Source: Parietichytrium sp. I65-24A
Lineage: Eukaryota; Sar; Bigyra; Thraustochytrida; Thraustochytriidae
Reading direction: 5' to 3'
DNA length: 64,000 nt
Assembly: GCA_012862575.1 (NCBI GenBank)
Contig: BLSF01000030.1
Location: 3,584 to 67,583, forward strand
In this document: one piece after another, positions 22,701-31,763 of the stretch
How the letters are laid out: each line of letters begins with the position of its first letter
How positions within the stretch are numbered: the stretch's first letter is position 1
Translations under genes and position numbers: made by a program
Notes under the pieces: model-generated
What the model was told of the DNA's origin: nothing
What the model saw: only the letters and a program-made list of their open reading frames with translations
Database searches by the model: none

Positions 22701-25700
22701 AACAGAAAAAAGCGCCCGCCGTTGAAACTCCAGGCTGTTGAGAGCCTGTGGTATCCTACTTTCCTGGAATTCAGCGCGAACCGGCCTAACAAGCAAATTT
22801 GACCCACCATGCCAAATTGCTTGTATCACTAATTGTACATAGAGGTCACTTTGCTGATCGATACCCTTTGTCACAGACGATTGAAAGTCGCCAGCAATCG
22901 TGATCGCCTCCGAAGACGCGAGACTGGAGGTCAGGCTGATTTCCAACGACGGAAATTTAAATGAACGCTCAACAAGTTTGGCCCTCATGTGCATGGTGGG
23001 AGAGGGTCCAACCTCGTACGGGCACTGCATCCTGACTCGCTCATCGTGGTTACCGACAAAGTAAAACAGAAGCATTTTAATCGTGCCCGGATCTGCCAAA
23101 ATTCGAACCCCACGAGACGACACAACCATGGTCGTGTTTTTCCGCTTATCTTTGGACATAACGAGCCCAAAGCCATGGCCCTCAGTACGACAGAAAATTT
23201 GCCCTGACCCTATGGTCACAAGCTTGGCAGAGCTAGCTTTAAGTTCGGCTCTTCTACCGAGGCGTATCCAGTCGACGACCTTAACACTGGCGTTTCCAAG
23301 ATGACATTCGAAGGTTGGTTTTCCACTGGTGCCATAAATCAAGCAAATTCTGAGATTCTCTGGTCCTTCACAGAGCACCTCAAAATCCACAACTTTCTCC
23401 TCACTCCGGATCTGCTCACAAAAGCAAGATGGCAGGTCTCCTGTGCAATGGACGGCTTTATGATCTCCGCAAGTGTGAGCAGGGCTGCTCCAGTCAGTCA
23501 TGTTCTCCGACAACATAATATTTAGCACATGATATTGTCGTTGGGATACGTTCAAACAAATTTTTCTTGTTCCAAACCACCAAGACGCTAAATTTCGATA
23601 CCCTGAACTTGGAAGCACGCCCAAATTGGCACGGATGCCAAACTCGGGCTTTAGATACAGTTTTTGTCGGGCCTTGACCTCGGCAGACGAAAATGGCACG
23701 CGACGCAGATTGAAGTGGGCACAGACGATGTTCTCACGAGAGAGACAGCTTGTTCGCACAACTTTCCCTTGCTCCAGACCAATCGTTCCCACGCCTACCT
23801 TGTAAATGCTTCCCTCAAAGGACTGAAGGTTTCGCTCCACACGGCCTCTCGCCTTCACAGTCCAGGCTCCGAGATAAATTGAGCTATGGGTATTCGTATA
23901 CTGGACGTACTTTCGAGACACTGGAAGAAGCACTTGGCAGTGAAAACATTCAAGGTGAACCTCCCTAGGCGAGGGGCGATATAAAGAGCTTTCGGGCTGC
24001 TGCCCGGTGCGCATGCGCTGTATGAACAAAGTTACGGGTTGCCTCACTCCATACTCAAAATAGTCCAAACCTTCCTTGTAGAAAGATTGAAAGTGCTGCA
24101 AAGTGAGATTTCGTAGTGTCAGCTTCTTCAAATACTCCAAGGTCACGCTTGGGCGTCCGAAGGCGCAGTCCGCATTGGTTGCCGCTGCCTCCGCAAGTTC
24201 AGGAAAGCTCTCGAGTTCGTTCGGTTGTAATAAGATGCTGTAGTCTCCGCCAGCTCGTTCACCGTCCGCGAGAATATATAGGCGGGGATTATACAGTTGA
24301 ATCTTCCCACTACCATCCACCCACAACCTGCCGCAAACTCTTGCGAGCTTTCGTTGAAGCCCTTCTTCTCGCAGCTCTAGCATAATATTTGGAACCTCTC
24401 CATAAACGGAGTACCGAGGTTTACTTTTGGGGCTCGTTTGCTTGGAATAGGTGACACCATTTGCAATGCCCGGCAATGGAAAAAGACGTTCCGAAATGTG
24501 ATCCAAAAGCGTGTGACTCCACCCCAATTCAATGCATCCCTCGGTATGAAATGACACAAGTCTCTCCATACGCGTTGACGTATACATTGCGATGGTGACT
24601 CTCTCCTTTCCTCTGATTAACACACTGGGTGAAGCAGCTGTGCGAACGTCCAGAAGGTGAAAGTCAACCGCGCTGAAGGTGAGTCTTTTCTCGGAAAAGG
24701 AGAGTATGATTGCTTGCATTTGGAGATCAACATAGCTCACACCTTTCTCCTCTTCAATCAAGCTAAGTGAAAACGCTTCCGATTGAAAGTAACCTTGAAA
24801 CCGTTTCCGAACGTTTACTCTTCCTTGAACTCTTTCTGTTCTCCTCCTTCTCCATCGAGTTGCGGAAAGGCAAAGCGCGAAGGTCTCGAAGAGACCAACT
24901 AAGGCGTGCACTTGGTGGCACCCAAGTGTTAGATCTAGAGGGCGGAGTGAGCAACTAATGCTCAGCCCTTCTCTCAGATCACGCGTAGCTGTTATCTTGA
25001 GGGGAAGGTTTTCAAGAATAGAGGACACCCGCCGATCATCAGTGCCATCAGACGTAAACAACGACGCGGTTCGTATTGCGAAGGTGTAGAGTTGCTTAAT
25101 CTCGTCTTGTGAAGCTTGGGTAAAGCGAGAGTGCAACGAAAGTCCCGAGAGTTCCAGGACGGACCCAAATTGAGCATTTGATGGAGGTTGTATTTCGAGA
25201 ACTACTTCGCCAAGATCGATCGCCAGACGACAAGGAGTAGTGAGCAGTTGGCTACCTCTTTGCGTCTCCCGGTCAGAGGCGCCCAGCGCTGGCAATAATC
25301 CTCTCGGTTGCTTCCGGTCCACTTCTTTTACTTGTGAGCCGTTATCTTCAGACGCTCCAAATCCCTCAGAAATCAGCGATTCGAGACGACACAGTGCATT
25401 CAAGAGGGCGGGGTATAGAGAAAAGCGGAGCCGATCCAGCTGAATTGAAAGGCACCTAGATCGACCCTGCAAATCGTCTGAACACAGCGAAAGGCACAGT
25501 CTAGCTTTAGGAAGGTCTGCGAACAAAGAGTTTCTGGCTCCTTCAAGCGTTGTCGCACTCGGATTGTCATCCAAGGGACTTCGGGCAGCAGCGCGAGCAA
25601 GGACGCCTGACTGGTATGGCTTCGAGTCCAAAGGTGCAAGCAGGAAAAAGTGCTTTGCACCCTCGCCCGAGTTCTGCGCAAATAACTCTTCAAAGGCTAT

Positions 25701-27683
25701 AAAGAAATTGGCCCCAGCGAGGGGTGCCATCCCGTTCACAAAGTCAAAAACGATGGATTTTCCCACGAGCAAGAGTTGGTCGTCTCCAATCACAAGCTCA
25801 AGGCTCGCATGTAGAACGCTACAGTGCATCTGCAAATTGTGAAGCAACGATTTGCGCGGTGTTTCTGACGAGATCGCCAACAGTGGAAATTCTGCTCTGA
25901 GATCCTCCATCGCTCGTTCATACAACAGCTGTTGCTCAATACCATTGAAGGATTTGCTCACGCCTTGCATTGGAGACTCCAACTCAGACATTGAGCTCTT
26001 TGGATCGGCAAGTTGACCACTTTGCCCTTCATGCAAGGAAGAGAAGGAACTATGTTTCAACGAGTCTCTTCGGTTCTTTTTGGGACGCAACGCACGAAGG
26101 CTGTGCTTGAGCCAGTTGGCATTTTTTTTGGGATGGCCAGCTTCTTGCGCTTTAGGGCTTACAGCTAGGTCATCCTCACTCGAGCGCGCGAGAAATGTCT
26201 GAGCGGAGACGCTGTTCCAGGTTTCTTCGTCGCAGCCTACGCTCCCAGATGTGGAGGCACCCACACCAGATGGCGATGTCCCGATGTCTCCACGCTCCTC
26301 TAGAAACTCGTAGTACGCCATCTGGCGATACAACAATACTGTGGGGATCGGAAGTGACAGCTCTGTAGCTTGCAGCTCTTGCAGCGTCTTCTTCTCTCCC
26401 TTGCTCGATTTGCTGGAGGAAAAACCGCCATTTGCACTGTAGCTCCCCTCCAAAGATTTCCCGGAGACATCACCATTTTCGCGTCGTGCTTGAGAAAGCT
26501 CCGTTCCCGGAGTCAGAGCGTCTGCTTTTAATAATCTTTTGTACTGCGTTATGTACCTCGCACGTAGCCGGAGTTGGGAAAGGAGATTGAAACCTTGCAA
26601 GTGTTGCCTGTTAAGGTGACGTGGGCATACACTGTCACGGACTCGTGAGATAGCGTACCTCCACCACGACTTGGGATCTTCAAGAGCAGTGGCTGTTGGA
26701 CGCGAAATAAGTTGCTTGTGACGGGCTCTCATTGTCAGCGAGGGCCGCAGCATGTGGTCGAGGGTGGCGATCACAGCACTGATTTGGTGCTCTCTTGCAA
26801 CAAAGCTGAACGGCGAGCATGACAGGCAAAGCAAGTACCTATATCCAAAAGCCGCAGCGCTCGTTGCATCAAGTGCCTGTAGATATTTCGTGTCGACACT
26901 GAAAGGGCGAATAATTATTGTCTCGCCACGGTGCAAAGACTCGCGCTCCGAGAATACGACAGAAGCTTCGCGAAGAACTAGGCGCCGACAAAACATTTGG
27001 CACTGCTTGGCGCGGCTACGACTAAAGAACTCCGGCTCTTGACTCAAGTTGTTCACGGTTCCAAGCGATAAGCTTTGTATGTGAGCTGTAAAGCAGTGCG
27101 AAGAGTGCTGCGAATTGCGAAGCTCAAAGCTAAGTGAAGTTACCTTGAGAGCTATGTTGTCGAAAACCTTTTGCAATAGCTTTTGTTTGAACGAAAGCTT
27201 CCTGGCCTTGCTCTTGCGAGACTTGAAGCTCGGCCATTGTGAAAACGTCGTCTTCTTTTTCTTCTCCGACGCCTGCACGCCGATTGGATCGAGGGGAGGG
27301 ACGGCATCCTCGTTTAGAAATTGCTGCCAGAGTAGATTGGCTGCTTCCAGCCGATCCAGGCGAAAGTCATCGAAGTCTTGGGTCTCGGTGTCGAGGCTCG
27401 TTTCTCCCTCGATGACCGCGCGCAAGCCTTCCAGCTCAACTATCACTGCCTCACTGCCAAGAGATGACCACGGGATTTTAATGACTACCTCCTTGATTGA
27501 GCCCTCAAGAACCGTGAAGGGAAGGCTCAGGGCTTTGAGCGCAGAGCTTTTGAGAATCAGGTCAGAGAGAACTACTTTTCCTCGAAAAACTCCAACTTTG
27601 AGCTGCTCTCGATTGATTGCTTCCACATATTTGCCAAAGTATACCTCCAGAGCCTTGAGAAGCACCTTTTCGAGACCAAGCAT
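16770..27683 (-). CDS. VPS13: VPS13-family bridge-like lipid transfer protein with C-terminal PDZ domain
   Basis: The ATG at 27683 gives 3637 aa beginning MLGLEKVLLKALEVYFGKYV, the canonical chorein start. Upstream frame is open for 95 codons but has no ATG. In order: chorein N domain (about 1-115), long RBG-repeat region, VAB region (about 2100-2750) containing a Tudor-like segment (about 2334-2384, SGRYDVLYENGELETNV) and a strongly acidic loop just after it, then the ATG_C region (about 3190-3350, DDRYLTDRRAMMV, GVVLEPMRGAEREG). A PH-like region (about 3380-3530) follows, and then an added PDZ domain (about 3533-3637, GAGLVESV, SPAERAGFLAGDYLLGV). VPS13 proteins form hydrophobic troughs that move phospholipids at membrane contact sites. 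The gene is one uninterrupted exon of 10.9 kb. The PDZ tail and Tudor-like insertion are not part of the standard family layout. Confidence 0.92.
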   Translation of the reverse strand: MLGLEKVLLKALEVYFGKYVEAINREQLKVGVFRGKVVLSDLILKSSALKALSLPFTVLEGSIKEVVIKIPWSSLGSEAVIVELEGLRAVIEGETSLDTETQDFDDFRLDRLEAANLLWQQFLNEDAVPPLDPIGVQASEKKKKTTFSQWPSFKSRKSKARKLSFKQKLLQKVFDNIALKVTSLSFELRNSQHSSHCFTAHIQSLSLGTVNNLSQEPEFFSRSRAKQCQMFCRRLVLREASVVFSERESLHRGETIIIRPFSVDTKYLQALDATSAAAFGYRYLLCLSCSPFSFVAREHQISAVIATLDHMLRPSLTMRARHKQLISRPTATALEDPKSWWRYAISRVRDSVCPRHLNRQHLQGFNLLSQLRLRARYITQYKRLLKADALTPGTELSQARRENGDVSGKSLEGSYSANGGFSSSKSSKGEKKTLQELQATELSLPIPTVLLYRQMAYYEFLEERGDIGTSPSGVGASTSGSVGCDEETWNSVSAQTFLARSSEDDLAVSPKAQEAGHPKKNANWLKHSLRALRPKKNRRDSLKHSSFSSLHEGQSGQLADPKSSMSELESPMQGVSKSFNGIEQQLLYERAMEDLRAEFPLLAISSETPRKSLLHNLQMHCSVLHASLELVIGDDQLLLVGKSIVFDFVNGMAPLAGANFFIAFEELFAQNSGEGAKHFFLLAPLDSKPYQSGVLARAAARSPLDDNPSATTLEGARNSLFADLPKARLCLSLCSDDLQGRSRCLSIQLDRLRFSLYPALLNALCRLESLISEGFGASEDNGSQVKEVDRKQPRGLLPALGASDRETQRGSQLLTTPCRLAIDLGEVVLEIQPPSNAQFGSVLELSGLSLHSRFTQASQDEIKQLYTFAIRTASLFTSDGTDDRRVSSILENLPLKITATRDLREGLSISCSLRPLDLTLGCHQVHALVGLFETFALCLSATRWRRRRTERVQGRVNVRKRFQGYFQSEAFSLSLIEEEKGVSYVDLQMQAIILSFSEKRLTFSAVDFHLLDVRTAASPSVLIRGKERVTIAMYTSTRMERLVSFHTEGCIELGWSHTLLDHISERLFPLPGIANGVTYSKQTSPKSKPRYSVYGEVPNIMLELREEGLQRKLARVCGRLWVDGSGKIQLYNPRLYILADGERAGGDYSILLQPNELESFPELAEAAATNADCAFGRPSVTLEYLKKLTLRNLTLQHFQSFYKEGLDYFEYGVRQPVTLFIQRMRTGQQPESSLYRPSPREVHLECFHCQVLLPVSRKYVQYTNTHSSIYLGAWTVKARGRVERNLQSFEGSIYKVGVGTIGLEQGKVVRTSCLSRENIVCAHFNLRRVPFSSAEVKARQKLYLKPEFGIRANLGVLPSSGYRNLASWWFGTRKICLNVSQRQYHVLNIMLSENMTDWSSPAHTCGDHKAVHCTGDLPSCFCEQIRSEEKVVDFEVLCEGPENLRICLIYGTSGKPTFECHLGNASVKVVDWIRLGRRAELKASSAKLVTIGSGQIFCRTEGHGFGLVMSKDKRKNTTMVVSSRGVRILADPGTIKMLLFYFVGNHDERVRMQCPYEVGPSPTMHMRAKLVERSFKFPSLEISLTSSLASSEAITIAGDFQSSVTKGIDQQSDLYVQLVIQAIWHGGSNLLVRPVRAEFQESRIPQALNSLEFQRRALFSVQPINLALYTRHVLGLYSVVRGWAQDTWPVGEKRCRHAKRAFYGTEEEHDLDKSVHSQAVLQVTGLRITLYDESFRKLCPLFCVVSSPMVARETMELLSGAGRKITTIEGDFTDMFTSSEEGGMNMGMDDVWCAASSRRGVVLSYYNTQVCVWEPILEPFSFEWIFQKTNSIVRKSSTSYSLVIDSTRDMQFTLSYESIKTLVMARALAHRSGAKVTAVVSKPCRPSAEGDTSSGERLLAGKRTNFQIVVSNQCGVNLQVHMGNMHLSDGQAVAAGRERMFSCSMLEGDESLGCSGSRQRQIGISWLSKGGVSTWHPLQGISLDKVGTHVYNLYPNEGDGKVIREEGAMMNIVAVEVSIPNDGVLYVMVRSVFFFKNHSPTAVEVLLVPGVDPITNHLGGTRAEIVGPVGPGGEVYLPLTALHCTLSLRPHAAAALDWWEGFDLRDHLTSPAPGAGTKESSALASSLQVHCMRTAAAPEHPSSLEYFASLRITSRVASNTKRKRHLVDLTLLPSIIVENLLSRRISMEVLEDFQAERDSGDNVRCAAQHVLAPGDSWYGNVAEKTWFRFKVSGCSWSAPWSVSQALHLQKSGLGETYCVSTFLDVPVPNEESLRILIDLAAVTSSSFRISFFASGWIINRTGLAMCFQPISSDARHVAAKSVKRSTIYAKQKFGLGEPVCVKGASGCHDVSSKGIIFHHDSRSGRYDVLYENGELETNVSASRLSDFDNQFRADEVNLEPSSAGSGGKEWQECAGAAVLSSDETKGFINSRSEEEEEEANDDDGDDHDDESQYDTQIESDYNSEAEEHSETLGSNHRTLDSEIQLEKDSFVAPDHSRLDWVEKEVAMFSESEAISIRFSRSDWVTLKVNSLGTSTSLDFLVPGSKPELYYEIGVQTSLGPNVFQRSKVLTLVPRFILNVDCEGLSSLEGFEGVSQIVLAQSMDRYKGVPLESSVISFGLECNKPILLFHRCELTLKGMMCLSLRGTNDQGHDFSWSGAFNMCQSLDTALKIRQLSSGRIIKFRIRTLLEGATSVLSVSLELESGPNFRVENKSNSLIHLYQHLGVDSSRRSPGSETKQSFGVAGPDSHVREEEEDHDQTSSGFVRLQRMDPQHRGLVERVFPGESLPLAWDVINLSQLMMVFSLQNGAINIGCGMGTVDSELVLQDAGMRAIAYFDGGSRVICFEEDSYGGDRRARFDEREGFEDAMASPILFRISVGNIGVSLVDKLTQELAFASVEQVGLVGIQQPTGSRSLEFTAGWVQVDNQRLDARLPVVLLPSRSWRDAETHRNDKNFLHFSAVERVSKWRQESYRYFEYAGFLLQEIEVHIEMPWVLYVWKLVNECLALNGALQKVTSEAEAALLLPNLEIESRGAGAFLELSNWLEQQLHFPDKSISTLMSRKKRTQMFFKIFEVHPVKAIVEVQNLVESVETLEGFSASEEQIFVPRGRTVETLEEFSARIALFARFDARSILRVIPRSFPDVERASVLLGALVIRQSLFSHRRLRKCIASHFAAQGLSQVYRFLGSSELLGNPVGLAFTLGSGLRDLFYEPAQGIVRSPEEFGAGLARGTRSFVQHTAVGTLDSMSKLTSSIGAGFAILSMDDRYLTDRRAMMVDSAPQHIGEGVFLGAKSFGIALSQGLSGVVLEPMRGAEREGVEGFFKGVGVGLVGMALKPASGVFDMVSKFLMGMKNSASLPTSIEKPQRRRLPRASYTTQRRILSYDAIGAFVQTLLWQAWGGAAVRNMSFLSCIPLAGHCLLVYEGSTLGCIDYSRYGQGSSNGKAILLWNLDTRAVIASKRRKVDADTEELELEVSDSRLVKACAPSCASLSESLEGGSSLLRLRGTEAFIAAVELCLRRLLDLRESEFECSFRQRESFGVRICPVPTTGHHRARLQEALGQVSRKVGAGLVESVRPESPAERAGFLAGDYLLGVGGCSLEAGEYGESLYEALEEIPAQASLSIMILRAGRFLPTLIRFE

Positions 27684-28962
27684 GGTTAATTCACGCGGCC
27701 CCCATGCTCGTCGAGAATCTTCCTTCGCAGTTTGCGTGGATTCCCTGGCGTAACCTAACAATCTTGGAAACTGCGCTTGTGTGACCCTCAAGTGCACAGA
27801 ACGAAATCGAAACGAATCGTTGGTCAAGTCCACAGAGTCCACAGAGTCCACAGAGTCTACGGTGCTACTCGGCACCCAACTGCGGCGGGTGGTTACCGCT
27901 CCTCGCTCTTGTTCGCTCCCGTTGGAACTGCCAAGGAGAGTGAGTACTCGAGGACTGTGATTTCCCAAAGGAAATTGTCTGGGAAATCAGAGCAGAATTC
28001 ACAAAAAAAAAGACGAAATTAATGCTTGACGAACAAGTACGAAGCTCGCAGGTGTCCGTAATGGGACTTATTGTCCTTTCAGCTACTCGAGAACCATACC
28101 CCCTCCCGCTCTAGCTAGCTAGCTGATAGTTAAGAGCTATAGCCAGTTAGTAGTGCCGTAAGTACTTGGTAGTACGTAGTACTTACTCACTTCAGCTTTT
28201 AATAGTACCAGTACCGGTACACGAATAACTACATCAAATTACCATGTGATAAACGGGGGGGAAGGTATTTGTAACAGTTTGGGCTATAAGCTTATAGAAG
28301 GTCAAAGTAGATCGTTAATCAGTTAAGCTTAACAGTGGTTTGGCGCTTACGTGCTCTGCTAGCTAGAAGGAGTAAGTTAATTAATGGAGTGTTACAGAAG
28401 TTAAAGTTAAACTCGTCATTACCAGTCTAAAGCAAGGGTTGTTACTGCAAGGGAGTATGTTGCTCACTAACACCGCAAGTTCGTTTCCGCAGGTAGGATA
28501 GATTGGCGCTCACTATCAGTACCGTATGCCTGATAGCAGTTCCGGTAATGGTAGTACTGGTAGCCGTGGGGAGAGCAAGAATTTTTCAGGAATTGTGTAG
28601 ACAGCCTATCCAAGGGGCTATGTGGGCAATAATAGTTACGCATAGACACGCTAAACGAGGCCAGATCATCGGGAATGTCAAGTCAACGATTGCATAGATT
28701 GCATAGATCATGATTGCACCTGAGTCGACGGTCCACACTATTGTTCCTCCAAGAAGAGAGATAAGAAGAGCCCACGAGCGAAGAGCAGAGAGCGGTCGGT
28801 GTCTCCAAGATCGACGGTCACAACGGTTGCAAGTCTGCCGATATTTGTGATTGTCTGCGAGTATCTGCCAGTCCAGTGCTCGCTACACAGGGGAACGAAC
28901 GGCGCCCGAGATTTTGGCGCTCGACAACACCCAGGAACGGGTCTTGAGGGAGAGTGCGCAAG
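27684..28962. other. Divergent promoter region of VPS13 and the P4H-VHL gene
   Basis: About 1.3 kb with no gene. On the VPS13 side lie a 9-bp minisatellite (27828-27857) and the half-palindrome GTACTCGAG (27944-27952). Near 28211-28220 is the palindrome GTACCGGTAC, and around 28105-28190 there are CTAG- and GTAC-rich runs. I cannot assign a TATA box or initiator. Confidence 0.5.
27828..27857. repeat. 9-bp minisatellite (GTCCACAGA)n in VPS13 5' flank
   Basis: About 3.3 copies, the last slightly degenerate, 145 bases upstream of the VPS13 start codon. Confidence 0.8.
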
Positions 28963-30913
28963 ATGAAAGTGTTAGGGGTCTTGGCCCTCGCCGCCGGAGT
29001 GCACGGAGCGCACGGCAATGTGCTCTCCGATGCGCTCTACTTTGTCTCGGACACGGTCAAGGGGCTGCTAGGAAGTGACCAGGTTGCACCATCGACCAAG
29101 TTTAGCTCCATCAATGCAGAAGGCGTGGAGGTGGTGGACTTTTCTCAAACGGGCCTGCCAAAGATCAGGATCGGAGGGCGTGTGATGGATCTGGTGCACG
29201 GATTGCACTTTGACGACATCTTGCAAGACACTCCAGATGACCTGCGCCCTCCTGCAATTGTGGCATTTTACGACTCAAGCGATGCCACTTGCATGGAAAA
29301 GTTTCGATCCTGGGATTTTGACCGGCTTGCAGAGACGAGACTGCCGCCTCGCGAAAGGCTTTTCGTCTCACGGTATGACATGTATTCTGCGCCGCGCAGG
29401 GCGTGGTACAAGTTCGTGCCAGAACTTGACTTGGCGAAACGATTCAAGGTGAAGTCTTGCCCTGAGCTGGTTCATGTACCCCGGACATGCAATGGGTTCG
29501 TTGAATGGTGTGTGCGAGAAGAGAAGGAAGGTATTCAGTACATGGGTTGCGAAGACTTCAAGGATCATTGTTCTTCTTTTGTTAGCTGGGATGGCTCTGG
29601 CGAAATGAAGTCTTGGATCGATGAGAGGGTGAACGGCGAGGAGGCTCCCAAAATTTCACGTTTTCTCCGTACCTACAAGGAGCAGGGTATCTGGCTTCAG
29701 CGAAGAGATCATACATCCACTGACAATCATCTTCGTAACCTTTACCTGAGCGAGGCTTTCCCAGGGTTTACCAAGACTGGCTTTAAGGCGATGCCAATTC
29801 CCGAGGAGTTCAACAAATGGTTGCTTGACTTCTACAACAGCAACCAGCGCATTCGAAGAACCGAGTACTGGGACTCTGAAAGCAGCCAGATGAGCTTCGT
29901 TGAGGTGCCAACCGACTTTATCGATCTGGATCGTGTGCGCCACGAGAAGGAGCGGTACGCTAATGAGTTCTTGAAACCTCTCGTGGAAGAGTGGAGTGGC
30001 GTCAAGCCGTTAGAGTTGACCAGTTTCTATGGGATTCGCGAGTATCCAGAAGGAAGCTTCCTGAAAAATCACGTGGACCGTATTGGTAAGTGGTTGGTGT
30101 GCAAATTTGAGTAAGATTCTCTAGAAAGCACTGACAGTTTGATATGTCCTTTGCAATTAAGACACGCATGTCCTGAGCATCACGCTTTCTGTGAAGAAGC
30201 TCGACGAGGAAAAAGCAAAAACCAGCCCGTGGCCACTTGAGGTCATTCAGTGGACTGGTGACCATGTTCGCTACGATCATCCTGCCGGCACCATGGTGCT
30301 CTACGAGAGTAGCAAGCTGCCACACGTAAGTTCTCCGAGAAATGATCGTCTTTCTCTTTGCTTGTGGAGGAATGACACTGACAGTGCCGATCGAATAATT
30401 GTTTCGCTCGCACGCTTTCAGGGCCGCCCTTACCGTAACCGCGGAGGCACACATGCTGGAGCTTTTGTGCATTTCAAGCCGGTGAACATGCATGGATCTG
30501 ACGCACAAAAGTGGGACGATATTGCCACCCGAGCAAGGCGAAATCAGGCGATCCACACCCAGCACTACGGATACCGCAGCACCCCATCGGTGGAGCCAGA
30601 GAACCCTGTCTACAGTGAAATAGACTATGGCGCGAAGACAAAGTGGAAGCATCTGGATGACGACGGTGATGAGTCCGGAGACGATTTGAAGGTTACGTTT
30701 TTGAACAAGAGCAACAGGAACTTAGACTTGTTTTGGGAGAGTTTCGACGGAGTGGCGGTTCACCAAGGTAGCCTTGCTGCCGGGGCATCTTTTGCAGTCA
30801 ACACTTTTCGTGGCCACAAGTTCTTTTGGGCTGAGAAAGGCTCTCAAACGCCTCTTCCGCAAGGCAGAATGACGATGGAAAGAGGACGCAGTGATTACAG
30901 CTATTCGTTGTAA
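28963..30913 (+). CDS. Secretory-pathway prolyl 4-hydroxylase-like 2OG oxygenase fused to a VHL-beta-like domain
   Basis: Three exons: 28963-30085, 30162-30325 and 30422-30913 (592 aa). Introns are 76 and 96 bp, GT-AG with GTAAG donors. The ATG at 28963 begins a signal peptide (MKVLGVLALAAGVHG). Residues about 80-160 look thioredoxin-like but without a CxxC pair. The catalytic domain holds the iron ligands H370xD372 (NHVDRIDTHVLS, split by intron 1) and H429 in YESSKLPHGRP, the codon just before intron 2, followed by AGAFVHFKP. This is the prolyl-4-hydroxylase pattern. After a 70-residue linker, residues about 520-570 (VTFLNKSNRNLDLFW, SFDG, NTFRGHKFFW) resemble the beta domain of the VHL hydroxyproline reader. 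The protein probably acts on secretory proteins; substrate unknown. The catalytic call is firm; the VHL call rests on motif similarity. Confidence 0.85.
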
Positions 30914-31160
30914 ATCATCATCAGACACCTCACTCACCGGCTATTGTGACCTCGTGAGTCAACAAGACCTCCAGGTCAGCTTCCTGGACCAAAATTTATA
31001 TAAGATGCGAAAAACAAAAATGAGCGCGGGAGGTTGTTTTTATTCTTACAAAAACTTGACTTGGGCGAGAAACCTCTGCATCTACCGACAACCGAGAGCG
31101 CACATGTTCTGCCAACTGTGCTTGTTTGGAGGTTCAGTTGGTTGCTGTGCTTCATATTCT

Positions 31161-31763
31161 TCATGCGGAGTCCAGCTCTGCTTTGATGAGCGAGAAACTC
31201 TCCAGTAGCTTGTCCAGCTCTTTCCGGTCGAGCTCAACATGCTCGACACGCTGACCGTCGCTACAACTCGTGTCATCGATAACCAGGCGCAGAGAAACTA
31301 TACCACGCAGTTCTCCTCCGATTGCGAGCCTGCAGCAAGGAGTTACACGCGCAGACCAATCGAAGTCAACGAGCCGATTCGAGCACAGCAAAAACTCACC
31401 ACTCCTCGCCTCAATAGTTTCTCGTACTTCGGCACTTCGATTTGCAACAACGCTCCGTAACACTCTTTTGCAGTCAAACTCATCGTTGCCAGTCATTGAT
31501 TCGGATTGAATTCGCAGCATTTGTAAGACTTCTCGTCGGAGAAGGAATAGGATGGGCAGGCACCATGGAAACGTGTCCTCTAGAACCCCAGGCCGCCCAA
31601 GAACTGCATCCACCAAGCTGTGCGAGAACTGCTCTTATCGTCAGCCAAGATAATCGAGCATGAATGTATCCGTGCAACTTACCTTGATTTGCGCCTCTTC
31701 GGAGGCGAGCTCGCTCTGCACGAATCTCCAGTCCACCTCTGACCGGAAGTTGGGGTTTTGCAT
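31161..31763 (-). CDS. COMM-domain protein (COMMD9-like)
   Basis: Two exons: 31763-31683 (27 codons, MQNPNFRSEVDWRFVQSELA) and 31628-31161, giving 182 aa. The intron of 54 bp has donor GTAAGT and acceptor GAGCAG, which keeps frame (K-FSHSLVDAVLG). Another CAG 11 bases further would shift frame. The C-terminal COMM domain (about residues 110-178) shows NRLVDFDWSARV, a Leu-rich strand VSLRLVIDD, and VELDRKELDKLLESFSLI. The first and last resemble COMMD9 (LVDxDWxVDI, VELSKETLDTMLD). COMMD proteins form a hetero-decamer with CCDC22/CCDC93 and Retriever for endosomal cargo recycling. The N-terminal helical domain is short. The gene is divergent from the CBS-pair gene. Confidence 0.75.

Noticed and set aside
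27684-27968. 95-residue N-terminal extension of VPS13
   Set aside because: Open frame but no ATG. It contains a minisatellite (DSVDSVDSVD), and the canonical chorein start begins at the ATG at 27683.
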